Source: Acidimicrobiaceae bacterium (GTDB taxonomy: Bacteria > Actinomycetota > Acidimicrobiia > Acidimicrobiales > Acidimicrobiaceae). Taken from it: a stretch of 9,797 nt of DNA. This document shows, one piece after another, positions 1 through 6,325 of this stretch. The position numbers and the translations under genes were made by a program. The DNA is taken from the NCBI GenBank assembly GCA_013044365.1, contig JABEUP010000154.1, positions 1-9,797 of the forward strand, given 5' to 3'. The notes beneath the pieces were generated by a model, which ran no database searches, had not been told where the DNA came from, and worked only from the letters and a program-made list of their open reading frames with translations. Within the stretch, counting starts at the first letter, position 1. Every line of letters begins with the position of its first letter.

Positions 1-675
1 ATACCTGCGGAAGTCAGGCCACAGAACATCCGAAAACACCAGTTCGGAATATGCAAGCTCCCACAATAGGAAATTCGAAATTCTGTATTCGCCTGATGTG
101 CGAACCACAAGGTCTGGATCCGGCATGTCTGGATAGTACATGTGAGATCTAAGAGACTTCTCTGACACCTTCGACGCAGGTATACCATCCGCAATCATTG
201 AGGCTACAGCGTCGACAATTTCTGCCCTGCCTCCGTAGTTGAATGCGATTGTGAGAGTCATTGTCCTGTTATCGCGGGTGAGTTCCGAGGTCTCGTCAAT
301 TCTCTTCAGGAGCTGCCGTGGGACTCTCCAGTCCCGCCTGCCGCTGAATCGAACGCGCACTCCCTTCTGATGCAATTCATCGCGCCGGCGCACAAGCAAT
401 GATTCGTTAAACCGCATTAAAAACCGCACTTCGTCCGGCGGTCTTTTCCAGTTCTCAGTGGAAAAAGCGTATACGGTGAGCCATTTTACGCCGATTTCCA
501 AGGCGCCATTGATGGTGTCCATCAAGGCCTCTTCTCCCGCTGAGTGCCCAGCTGTTCTCGGCAGTCCTCTCTTCTTAGCCCATCTTCCATTGCCGTCCAT
601 CACACAGCCAATGTGCACCGGAATCCGGTTAGGATCAATTCCCCCTAATTCGAGGTCGGCGTCAAAATCAACCAT
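1..675 (-). CDS. uppS: Isoprenyl transferase (undecaprenyl diphosphate synthase), C-terminus cut by window edge
   Basis: Cis-prenyltransferase that condenses farnesyl diphosphate with isopentenyl diphosphates to make the C50-C55 polyprenyl diphosphate carrying peptidoglycan and other wall precursors at the inner membrane. I translated 225 codons with no stop. The active-site loop VMDGNGRWA (residues 25-33, catalytic Asp27), TVYAFSTENWKRP (about 68-80), FNYGGRAEIVDA and PDPDLVVRTSGEYRISNFLLWE are all present, in family order. The family is about 230-260 residues, so only a short C-terminal piece is missing beyond base 1. I chose the ATG at 675 because a G-rich stretch (GTGGGGGAA) precedes it; an in-frame GTG nine bases upstream (684) is possible. 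It lies 13 bp after the nitrobindin-like gene and is probably co-transcribed with it. Identification is secure; which chain length it makes is not shown by the sequence. Confidence 0.97.
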   Translation of the reverse strand, partial: MVDFDADLELGGIDPNRIPVHIGCVMDGNGRWAKKRGLPRTAGHSAGEEALMDTINGALEIGVKWLTVYAFSTENWKRPPDEVRFLMRFNESLLVRRRDELHQKGVRVRFSGRRDWRVPRQLLKRIDETSELTRDNRTMTLTIAFNYGGRAEIVDAVASMIADGIPASKVSEKSLRSHMYYPDMPDPDLVVRTSGEYRISNFLLWELAYSELVFSDVLWPDFRRY

Positions 676-688
676 TTCCCCCACTCGC

Positions 689-1234
689 CTAATTACCTTC
701 TGACCGCACAAGACTTGCTTCCAGATGGAGCTGATACTCTTCCCCTACAGCTTCCATGTGCAGCTGATACGACAGCGCACCGTTTTCCAAGTAGTAATAG
801 CGGCCAGTTCTCGTCACCTCTTTCGCAGAAGGCGACGTTGCCACAGCATTGGAATTCAACTCGAATCTAAAATCCTCGCCATCACGCATCACTTCGCCTA
901 CAAGAACTTCGGCAATTCCCGTCGGTTGTACGATAAGCAGTTCCAGGCTGCCGCTATGCTCGTCAACCCTCATGTAGCCAAGCTCTTGGTGCATAGGGGA
1001 TCCCTGAAGCGAGGTCGTCGATTGAGAGTAGCGCATAAACCCCTTAGGGGAACGCTTGAACTCAATGTTTTCAAGAAAGTCAAACTCCCCTATTTCGGGA
1101 TATGACCCGCCGCCCTGACCGTGCCAGACACCCTCGAGCCTTTTCATGATCAATTCTGGGGAACATTTCTCAAAAGCCACGGCACGTCCGATCCTGTGAA
1201 ACCACGCCTCTAACCACGTCAATGAATCTAGCAA
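689..1234 (-). CDS. Nitrobindin-like heme-binding beta-barrel protein (FABP-like/DUF1794)
   Basis: Small soluble beta-barrel of the nitrobindin/THAP4 C-terminal family. Members bind ferric heme and react with nitric oxide or peroxynitrite; the physiological role is not settled. Visible signatures are LEGVWHGQGGGSYPEI (barrel start, GxWxGxGxxxYPxI), PMHQELGYMRV, LLIVQPTGIAEVLVGEV and the last strand LHLEASLVR. Its His (residue 170 from the start used here) matches the proximal heme ligand of the family. The start is uncertain: TTG at 1234 is the first possible codon and gives 181 aa, somewhat longer than the usual 160-165. An in-frame GTG shortly upstream of the FEKCSPEL segment, or the ATG just before KRLEGVW, would shorten it; none has a convincing ribosome-binding site. 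It sits 13 bp upstream of uppS and 250 bp after era, where recO is often found. Confidence 0.9.
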   Translation of the reverse strand: MLDSLTWLEAWFHRIGRAVAFEKCSPELIMKRLEGVWHGQGGGSYPEIGEFDFLENIEFKRSPKGFMRYSQSTTSLQGSPMHQELGYMRVDEHSGSLELLIVQPTGIAEVLVGEVMRDGEDFRFELNSNAVATSPSAKEVTRTGRYYYLENGALSYQLHMEAVGEEYQLHLEASLVRSEGN

Positions 1235-1484
1235 CTTAATTATTAAAAAATGAGAATTGTCTTCGAACTAATTGCGGTGCAGCGCCAGTAATAAAACAAG
1301 AATACGAAAGCGTCCCGATCTGAAATGGTATTCGCTCTACGTGATAATCACAAAGGTTAGCCCCAAGACGATTGCAGAAAACAGGTCCGATACATCCCAA
1401 ATCTCCAAAACAAGGGTAAAGAGTTATTATCAGTAAAGTCTGGCCTAAAACTTACCCATGCATAAAGGAAAATTTCGGCAACGA
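1235..1484. other. Intergenic region between era and the nitrobindin-like gene
   Basis: 250 bp, A+T-rich compared with its neighbours. It follows the era stop and precedes the nitrobindin-uppS pair on the minus strand, so it is the likely place for a promoter of that pair. I found no convincing -35/-10 pair and no hairpin with a U-run, so whether transcription continues from era or restarts here is open. It contains the short palindrome GTGATAATCAC at 1341-1351. I saw no tRNA-like fold and no credible ORF, and no recO remnant that I could recognise. Confidence 0.5.
1341..1351. promoter_or_regulatory. Short palindrome GTGATAATCAC, possible operator
   Basis: Two 5-bp arms (GTGAT / ATCAC) around a single central base, about 107 bp upstream of the first possible start of the nitrobindin-like gene. 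The spacing does not match CRP (TGTGA-N6-TCACA) or FNR (TTGAT-N4-ATCAA). A palindrome of this size can occur by chance, so the regulatory reading is only a suggestion. Confidence 0.2.
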
Positions 1485-2330
1485 TCAAAGTCCTAGACGT
1501 TCGAGCGAGTGAGCCTTCGACTGCCATCTCGGATTGACCTTAACGAATAATTCAAGGAATGCCCCCTCGGGAAGTTGCCTTCTGACCTGGGTACCCACTT
1601 CTTTGAGCACTAACCCGCCTTTGCCGATAACTATCGCCTTCTGACTGGACCTTTCCACGTGGATCTCACACCGAATCCTAGGCCACTCCCATTCAGTGAC
1701 TTTGCAGGCAATAGAGTGCGGAAGCTCTTCCCTGGCAACAATTAGCAACTGCTCCCTGACCAATTCTGCAACCCAGTCGGCATCAGAGATATCAGTGAGC
1801 GTTTCAGGAGGATAATACATTGGTCCATGTGGCAGCCGGCCGAACAGCTCGTCCAGAAGTTCCTTGACGCCATCGCCGGTTTGGGCCGATATCGGATAGT
1901 AACTGGATTTGTCAAATTTAGCGAGTTTGGTCAAACAGGCAAGAATTTCGCTTCCCGCCACCAGGTCGGTTTTATTGACCACAACAATAGAGGCAGCTGG
2001 CGCTCTTTCGAGTACGAAGGAATCTCCCCTTCCGATATCTTGGCTGGCATCCACCATAGCTAAAACCAGATCCACCTCACTTATTGCATGGTTGGCACTG
2101 TCATTTAGACGTTGGCCCAGAAGAGACCTGGGTTTATGAATTCCGGGAGTATCGACAAAAACTATCTGTCCCCTTTTCTCGGTGAGAATTCCCCGCACCT
2201 GGTTTCGGGTGGTGCTCGGCTTGTCGGAAACAATGGAAACCTTTTGCCCGATGATTGCGTTAAGAAGAGTCGACTTGCCAACATTGGGGCGGCCGATGAT
2301 ACTTACAAATCCAGATTTGAACTCTGTCAT
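1485..2330 (-). CDS. era: GTPase Era
   Basis: Essential GTPase that binds the 3' end of 16S rRNA and acts as a checkpoint in 30S subunit assembly; it cycles between cytoplasm and membrane. The 281-residue product has all guanine-nucleotide motifs: G1 GRPNVGKST (13-21), G3 DTPG (60-63), G4 NKTD (119-122) and G5 SAQTGDG (148-154). These are followed by a C-terminal KH RNA-binding domain (about 205-281) with the GKGG loop at 236-239. Length is slightly under the usual 290-300. The ATG at 2330 overlaps the TGA of the upstream membrane-protein gene in an ATGA arrangement, which indicates translational coupling and fixes the start. Together with ybeY upstream it makes this operon one for small-subunit maturation. 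Confidence 0.98.
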   Translation of the reverse strand: MTEFKSGFVSIIGRPNVGKSTLLNAIIGQKVSIVSDKPSTTRNQVRGILTEKRGQIVFVDTPGIHKPRSLLGQRLNDSANHAISEVDLVLAMVDASQDIGRGDSFVLERAPAASIVVVNKTDLVAGSEILACLTKLAKFDKSSYYPISAQTGDGVKELLDELFGRLPHGPMYYPPETLTDISDADWVAELVREQLLIVAREELPHSIACKVTEWEWPRIRCEIHVERSSQKAIVIGKGGLVLKEVGTQVRRQLPEGAFLELFVKVNPRWQSKAHSLERLGL

Positions 2331-3670
2331 CGAGCTTCCTCGAAGGGTTTCTCCTCGATTGTTGCCAGACGAACTCTTCCGATGCGCCGGTTGATAACCT
2401 TTTCCGCAGTCAAACGATAATTACGGAGATCCACCTGCTCGCCCTCGGCGGGAAGATGTCCGAGCAGAGAGAGAAACAGGCCTCCGACTGTATCCCATTC
2501 ACCCTCGGGCAATTCGATCCCAAGCTGATCATTTAGCTCGTCAAGGCTCTTGGACGCGACAATGAGATATTCGTTTTCGGAAATTTTCTCGACATCCACT
2601 ACGTCTTTGTCGAACTCGTCGGTGATATCTCCAACTAATTCCTCGATCAGGTCTTCCAGGGTAACCAGTCCCGATGTGCCGCCGTATTCGTCAAATACGA
2701 TTGCAATATGGAACTTGCCTGCCTGCATTTCCCGGAGGAGATTTGATACAGGCTTTGTCTCCGGGACAAAGTGGGCCGAACGGACAAGTCCCACCACTTC
2801 CTGATTCGATTTCGACTCTCTGTCGGCCCTCATCAGGTCCTTAGCCAGTACGACGCCAATTACATCGTCAATGGTCTCTTTGTAAACGGGAATCCTCGAA
2901 TATCCGGCATCAAGCGCAACCTGAAGTACCTCGTCAACCCTTGCTGATGCTTCCACGGCGATCATATCCGTTCTTGGAACCATTACCTCCCGGGCAACTG
3001 TGTCTCCAAAGGAGATGATGGAGTGAATGAGTTCCCGCTCCTCGGTTTCAATTACATCTTCCTCCAAAGCTGCATCAGCCATCGCAAGCAGCTCTTCTTC
3101 GCTTACTGCCCCCAGGAGCGGAAGACTCTTACCCCTGAGAAGTATATTTGTCAGCCCCAGAATAATATTTGACATAAGACGCACCAGCGGAAATCTGATA
3201 ATGGATCTAACCATTGGCGCAGCGAAAAGGGCTGCTCTTTCCGGATTTCGTACAGCCCAGTTCTTGGGGATCGCCTCCGCCAAGATAAAGATGACAACGA
3301 CCTCAAATGCAGTGCTGACGGCCAAACCCAAGGCACCGAACAAGTGACCGGCTAACGCGCCCACCATTGTGGCCGCTACCAATTGAGAGAAGACAGCCAC
3401 CAAAAGAACGGGATTAAGAAAACTTCCCTGGTTCTCAAGTATCTTGAGAAGAACCGAACCTCTCTTCACCTTCATATCCGCCAATGCCATAGCTTTTACC
3501 CTTGTGATTCGGGTCAGTGAAGTCTCCGCTACGGCCAAAAGGCTGGCCAACAGCACGAGCAGAACCACGGCTATGATTGTGAGTGTGTCATACCCAGTCC
3601 AATGGAATGGCAAACTCCTGGCAGTCACTGCGCTGAAATATTCTAAGGTCTGTTTAGGTATGTCATCCAT
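2327..3670 (-). CDS. Hemolysin/CNNM-CorC family membrane protein with CBS pair
   Basis: Membrane protein of the DUF21 (CNNM) - CBS - CorC_HlyC family, related to CorC/TlyC/YhdP. Members are linked to magnesium/cobalt export or resistance; the 'hemolysin' name is historical. In the 447 residues I see a DUF21 transmembrane domain (about 29-200) with membrane stretches near 29-48, 86-108 and 114-134 and the conserved AEAIPK segment (131-136). A cytoplasmic CBS pair follows (about 228-283, with VMVPRTDMIAV, and 296-350, with FDEYGGTSGLVTLEDLIEE), then a C-terminal CorC_HlyC domain (about 368-437, with GEWDTVGGL). The ATG at 3670 is 6 bp after the ybeY stop. The stop overlaps the era ATG by 4 bp. 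ybeY-corC-era neighbours are common in bacteria. The transported ion cannot be told from sequence alone. Confidence 0.95.
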   Translation of the reverse strand: MDDIPKQTLEYFSAVTARSLPFHWTGYDTLTIIAVVLLVLLASLLAVAETSLTRITRVKAMALADMKVKRGSVLLKILENQGSFLNPVLLVAVFSQLVAATMVGALAGHLFGALGLAVSTAFEVVVIFILAEAIPKNWAVRNPERAALFAAPMVRSIIRFPLVRLMSNIILGLTNILLRGKSLPLLGAVSEEELLAMADAALEEDVIETEERELIHSIISFGDTVAREVMVPRTDMIAVEASARVDEVLQVALDAGYSRIPVYKETIDDVIGVVLAKDLMRADRESKSNQEVVGLVRSAHFVPETKPVSNLLREMQAGKFHIAIVFDEYGGTSGLVTLEDLIEELVGDITDEFDKDVVDVEKISENEYLIVASKSLDELNDQLGIELPEGEWDTVGGLFLSLLGHLPAEGEQVDLRNYRLTAEKVINRRIGRVRLATIEEKPFEEAR

Positions 3671-3676
3671 ATAGTT

Positions 3677-4216
3677 TTAGATTGCCCCTGGTTGCGAACC
3701 CTTTTTGTAATGGAGCTGAAGTAGCTCCTGCTCCCTCTCCTCCATGACGCTCGCCTCATCATCGAGTTCATGATCCATGCCGAAGAGATGCAAAATTCCG
3801 TGGACAATAAGTAGGGCCATCTCATCATCAAGGCTACCGTCATGGAAATTTGTACCCGCATGGGCAGCCGCGTTTTCATTTGCCACTTCCGGACAAACCA
3901 CTACGTCACCAAGCAAAAACGGCATGGAATACGAATCCGGAGTTGAAGACCGCTGGCTGCCACCGGAATCCGGAGACCGGCCACCCGTGTATGGTTCGGT
4001 TTCAATGGGAAATGAAAGCACATCTGTGGGACCGCTCTGCCCCATAAACCTTTCATTTAGGCCTTCAATTGCGCTCCTGTCAACAAATATCAAGGACAGC
4101 TCCGCGTTTCCAGTCACTTTTTGGGATTTGAGAACGCCGAGTGAAAACCGCATCCAGCGGTCCTCGTCAACCGGGAAGGCACTTTGCTCATTGGCAATGA
4201 AAACCTCAACAGCCAC
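3677..4216 (-). CDS. ybeY: Endoribonuclease YbeY (16S rRNA maturation factor)
   Basis: Zinc-dependent single-strand endoribonuclease needed for 16S rRNA 3'-end maturation and 70S quality control. The UPF0054 signature is complete: HGILHLFGMDHE with the zinc-ligand pattern H-x3-H-x5-H at His139, His143 and His149. TDVLSFP (64-70) and LLGDVVVCPEVA (101-112) also match the family. The start is GTG at 4216, supported by GGAG eight bases upstream. At 179 residues it is longer than the usual 150-160 because of a loop of about 28 residues (72-99), rich in Ser/Gly/Pro, between the TDVLSFP and LLGD segments. The loop holds a repeated PDS unit. It is 57 bp downstream of phoH and 6 bp upstream of the CBS membrane-protein gene. 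Identification is secure. Confidence 0.97.
   Translation of the reverse strand: MAVEVFIANEQSAFPVDEDRWMRFSLGVLKSQKVTGNAELSLIFVDRSAIEGLNERFMGQSGPTDVLSFPIETEPYTGGRSPDSGGSQRSSTPDSYSMPFLLGDVVVCPEVANENAAAHAGTNFHDGSLDDEMALLIVHGILHLFGMDHELDDEASVMEEREQELLQLHYKKGSQPGAI
3933..3975. repeat. In-frame direct repeat GAATCCGGAG (x2, 33-bp period) inside ybeY
   Basis: GAATCCGGAG occurs at 3933-3942 and again at 3966-3975, exactly 33 bp (11 codons) apart. On the coding strand both copies read as the PDS part of the variable YbeY loop (SPDS and TPDS). This looks like an old in-frame tandem duplication in a loop that tolerates length change. Confidence 0.55.
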
Positions 4217-4273
4217 TAGATACTCTCCAGACCGGGACTAAATCGAAATCCCTGAGACCCCCATCTTGACCCG

Positions 4274-5284
4274 TTAGGCGATGGTTCCAACTCTAGCCCT
4301 TTGTTCGCCGGGCATCGTCGCATTCTCATAAGCCGCCACGATGTCAGACACGATCTTGTGACGAACTACGTCCCGCTTGCCCAGTCTTACAAATGCAAGG
4401 TCTTCGATTCCAACGAGAACCTCCTCAAGTCCGACCAACCCGGACCTGCCGCCGGGAAGATCGATCTGGGTAACATCGCCGTTTATAACCGCTTTGGAAC
4501 CAAAACCAATCCTGGTGAGGAACATCTTCATCTGCTCCGGAGTGGTATTTTGAGCCTCATCCAGAATTATGAAGGAATTGTTGAGCGTTCTCCCTCTCAT
4601 GAATGCCAATGGCGCCACTTCTATGGTGCCACGCTCCATAAGCTTGAGAATAGTTTCTGAATCCATCATGTCATGCAATGCATCATATAAAGGCCTGAGA
4701 TAGGGATCTACTTTGGCCATCATGTCGCCGGGCAGAAAGCCCAGCCGCTCTCCCGCCTCTACTGCAGGCCTGGTCAGGATGATACGGTTTACCTGTTTCG
4801 CCTGCAAAGCCTGGACACCAAGAGCGACGGCCAAATAAGACTTCCCAGTTCCTGCCGGACCAATTCCAAAGGTGATGAGATTTTTCGAAATGGCATCGGT
4901 GTAGTGCTTTTGCCCGGCAGTTTTAGGCCTTACACTCTTTCCTTTTCCGGAACGGAGCAATTCGGTTGTCAAAACTTCAGAAGGTTTCTCATCGGAACGT
5001 ACCATATCTATAGTCCTGGATAAGTTGGATGTATCCAACTTTTGCCCCCGTTGTAGCAGCGTGACAAGTTCCTCAAAGAGCTGAGCAACACGCTCGGATT
5101 CGTTACCCGAAACTGTGATCTCGTTTCCTCTAACGCGAATGTCGGTACCTGGAAATTCGGATTCTACCAACCTAAGGAGCTCATCCTGGGAACCAAGAAG
5201 TCCCACCATCAACGAGTTGCTAGGAACAGATATCTGCACCTGAGATGTTGTCAAGCGGCAATGCCTTTCAAAACTGACCTCCAC
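4274..5284 (-). CDS. phoH: PhoH family ATPase (PhoH/YbeZ)
   Basis: Cytoplasmic P-loop ATPase of the PhoH family, commonly encoded beside ybeY; YbeZ is reported to partner YbeY in rRNA processing, and the fold resembles the helicase core of RecD-type enzymes. The 336 residues begin with a KH-like N-terminal region (about 14-80, with VRGNEITVSG). The PhoH ATPase core follows, with Walker A GPAGTGKS (142-149), LTRPAVEAGERLGFLPGD (170-187) and Walker B FIILDEAQN (238-246). NGDVTQIDLP (268-277) is the third typical motif. GTG at 5284 is taken as the start because it overlaps the TAG of the preceding small ORF by one base and has AGAAG five bases upstream. A TTG at codon 11, preceded by GAAAGG, is an alternative. 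ybeY follows after 57 bp. Confidence 0.97.
   Translation of the reverse strand: MEVSFERHCRLTTSQVQISVPSNSLMVGLLGSQDELLRLVESEFPGTDIRVRGNEITVSGNESERVAQLFEELVTLLQRGQKLDTSNLSRTIDMVRSDEKPSEVLTTELLRSGKGKSVRPKTAGQKHYTDAISKNLITFGIGPAGTGKSYLAVALGVQALQAKQVNRIILTRPAVEAGERLGFLPGDMMAKVDPYLRPLYDALHDMMDSETILKLMERGTIEVAPLAFMRGRTLNNSFIILDEAQNTTPEQMKMFLTRIGFGSKAVINGDVTQIDLPGGRSGLVGLEEVLVGIEDLAFVRLGKRDVVRHKIVSDIVAAYENATMPGEQRARVGTIA
5022..5041. repeat. Near-perfect 20-bp palindrome inside phoH
   Basis: AAGTTGGAT, two central bases, then ATCCAACTT: 9-bp arms within the coding part of phoH (residues KLDTSNL, around 82-88). In the mRNA it could form an 8-bp stem with a four-base loop. It has no U-run and is not placed like a terminator. 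It may be coincidence of codon choice, an internal structure affecting translation, or a protein-binding site. Confidence 0.35.
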
Positions 5285-5418
5285 TAATGCTTCTGACCAT
5301 AAGCCTTAGAATACTCTTTAATCGACAAAGTGTCTTTGATTAATGCTACTCGCCGCGGGATGCCCGGCCTGATAGGCAAAACGGTTCCCCTGTCTACTTG
5401 GCCCCGAAATATAAACAT
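5284..5418 (-). CDS. Small basic ORF (44 aa) translationally coupled to phoH
   Basis: I do not recognise this product. The ATG at 5418 has a good ribosome-binding site (GGAG, seven bases upstream, at 5426-5429). The frame ends in TAG at 5286-5284, sharing one base with the GTG of phoH. The 44-residue product begins MFIFRGQVDRG, continues with LPIRPGIPRRVALIKD and ends KEYSKAYGQKH. It is basic, has no membrane segment, and contains a Pro/Arg-rich stretch followed by a probable short helix. The frame remains open further upstream to a start near 5523, but that extension lacks a comparable ribosome-binding site and looks less protein-like. It may be a real small protein or a leader peptide whose translation sets phoH expression. 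Coupling is what the sequence shows; function is unknown. Confidence 0.55.
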   Translation of the reverse strand: MFIFRGQVDRGTVLPIRPGIPRRVALIKDTLSIKEYSKAYGQKH

Positions 5419-5554
5419 ACGATCGCTCCAAGTTCCTTCGGCTTTGTTAATTCCTTGTTTTCCCCATTGCAAATTGGCGCCAATTGGTATATGTTTTCTT
5501 TCTGCCGAACCCTCAACCCGCACTTATTTAAAGTTAAAATATTGAGGATAGGCA
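5419..5554. promoter_or_regulatory. Divergent promoter region between the phoH operon and cpaB
   Basis: 136 bp between two outward-facing genes, so it should carry promoters in both directions. It is A+T-rich near the cpaB end. On the minus strand, TTGAGG and a CATATA/TATACC stretch lie 17-19 bases apart and end right next to a 14-bp palindrome, giving a weak but plausible promoter for the small ORF-phoH-ybeY operon. On the plus strand, TAAAAT (5535-5540) resembles a -10 box, but no good -35 is at the right distance. TTGCAA (5467-5472) and TATATG (5488-5493) flank the palindrome with a short 15-bp spacer. Promoter positions are inference by eye. Confidence 0.4.
5472..5485. promoter_or_regulatory. 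Perfect 14-bp palindrome AATTGGCGCCAATT, candidate operator
   Basis: AATTGGCGCCAATT is a perfect 14-bp inverted repeat in the middle of the divergent intergenic region, adjoining TATATG/CATATA stretches that could be -10 boxes. A dimeric repressor bound here could act on both the phoH operon and cpaB. The family of such a regulator cannot be named from the site. Confidence 0.45.
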
Positions 5555-6325
5555 TTGCAATCATTTCTGTCTCACGCAGGTGCCAAGGGTAAGCTGGCAC
5601 CTGGTACCTTCAAAAAGAGGATCGTCAGGACCACAATTGGCTATTTGCTCCTGGCTGTTTCCATCGCCACATCACTAATGACTTTGGCAGTCTCGCTTAG
5701 ACATAGTCAAATAACCGTGTTCCAAGTCAGTACCCCCGTCGCCTCAGGCGAGAAAATTTCCCTAAACCAAATTCACCAAATTAAAATCTCCAGCTCCAAC
5801 CGGCAAATATCCAGCCAATTTGCTACAGCCGGTGACCTGGCACAAATGGTGACCAATCAGCCGCTGGTAAATGGTCAACTAATCGAGGTCTCCGATCTCA
5901 GCGATGCCGCCCGGTCCAATGACCAGGGAATGGAAATGAATGTTCCACTTGCGTCATCCAAAGCTCCGCTCGATCAGATATACCCCGGAGACTACATCGA
6001 ACTTATCTCTACGATCGGATCCGGTTCTTCGGCCACCTCCAGAGTCGTAGCCGCAGCCGCAAAGGTACTTGGGGTGTTCAAGTCTGGCTCCGCGTTCGGA
6101 CAAATGGGTCAAAACGGAGCAAATGTTCTGCTTACGTTGAATAACCCCGTTGAAGCCATCGCGATTGCACAGGCAGAGACCGCTGGCTCGCTGGTTGCCG
6201 TCCGGGTTGCCGGTTCCGCCGTGCCGGCATTCCAAGGGACATTTTCGCTTGGAAATCCGACGGCCGCAGGCGGTGTCCAATCGTCGAGCCAGACTTTGGG
6301 AGTTCAACCGCCGCTGGTCAAATGA
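5555..6325 (+). CDS. cpaB: CpaB-like SAF-domain protein of a Tad/Flp pilus system
   Basis: Membrane-anchored periplasmic protein resembling CpaB/RcpC, an assembly component of Tad (Flp) pili in which the SAF (antifreeze-like) domain is thought to bind the cell wall or steady the secretion channel. The 256 residues have a short basic N-terminus and one membrane segment (about 29-49). A SAF-like domain follows (about 55-118, with VSTPVASGEKISLNQI and QPLVNGQLI), then an RcpC-like part (about 126-220, with PGDYIELIST and ANVLLTLNNPVEAIAIAQA) and a Gly/Ser/Gln-rich tail. The start is TTG at 5555, chosen because GAGG lies seven bases upstream; no ATG gives a full-length product. Its stop overlaps the stop of the opposing hydrolase gene by 8 bp. 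tadA and tadB downstream support the pilus role. SAF proteins are diverse, so the exact subfamily is less certain than the domain. Confidence 0.8.
   Translation: MQSFLSHAGAKGKLAPGTFKKRIVRTTIGYLLLAVSIATSLMTLAVSLRHSQITVFQVSTPVASGEKISLNQIHQIKISSSNRQISSQFATAGDLAQMVTNQPLVNGQLIEVSDLSDAARSNDQGMEMNVPLASSKAPLDQIYPGDYIELISTIGSGSSATSRVVAAAAKVLGVFKSGSAFGQMGQNGANVLLTLNNPVEAIAIAQAETAGSLVAVRVAGSAVPAFQGTFSLGNPTAAGGVQSSSQTLGVQPPLVK
5577..5603 (+). promoter_or_regulatory. Perfect 9-bp stem hairpin at the start of cpaB
   Basis: CAGGTGCCA (5577-5585) and TGGCACCTG (5595-5603) are perfect inverted repeats around a nine-base loop, within codons 8-17 of cpaB. In the mRNA this is a stable stem beginning 22 bases after the TTG start. 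It has no following U-run, so it is not a standard terminator. A structure this close to a weak start codon could slow initiation or early elongation. Confidence 0.5.

Noticed and set aside
725..1105. 126-codon plus-strand frame opposite the nitrobindin-like gene
   Set aside because: It is the shadow of a gene with clear family motifs on the minus strand, and its product has no recognisable features.
1235..1484. tRNA or recO remnant in the era-nitrobindin gap
   Set aside because: No cloverleaf-like arms and no frame with RecO-like residues were seen.
2753..2771. CTTTGTC / GACAAAG inverted repeat in the CBS membrane-protein gene
   Set aside because: Seven-base arms in a long coding gene are not unusual, and no regulatory context is visible.
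3777..4241. 154-codon plus-strand frame opposite ybeY
   Set aside because: It is antisense to YbeY, whose zinc motif and family segments are intact on the minus strand.
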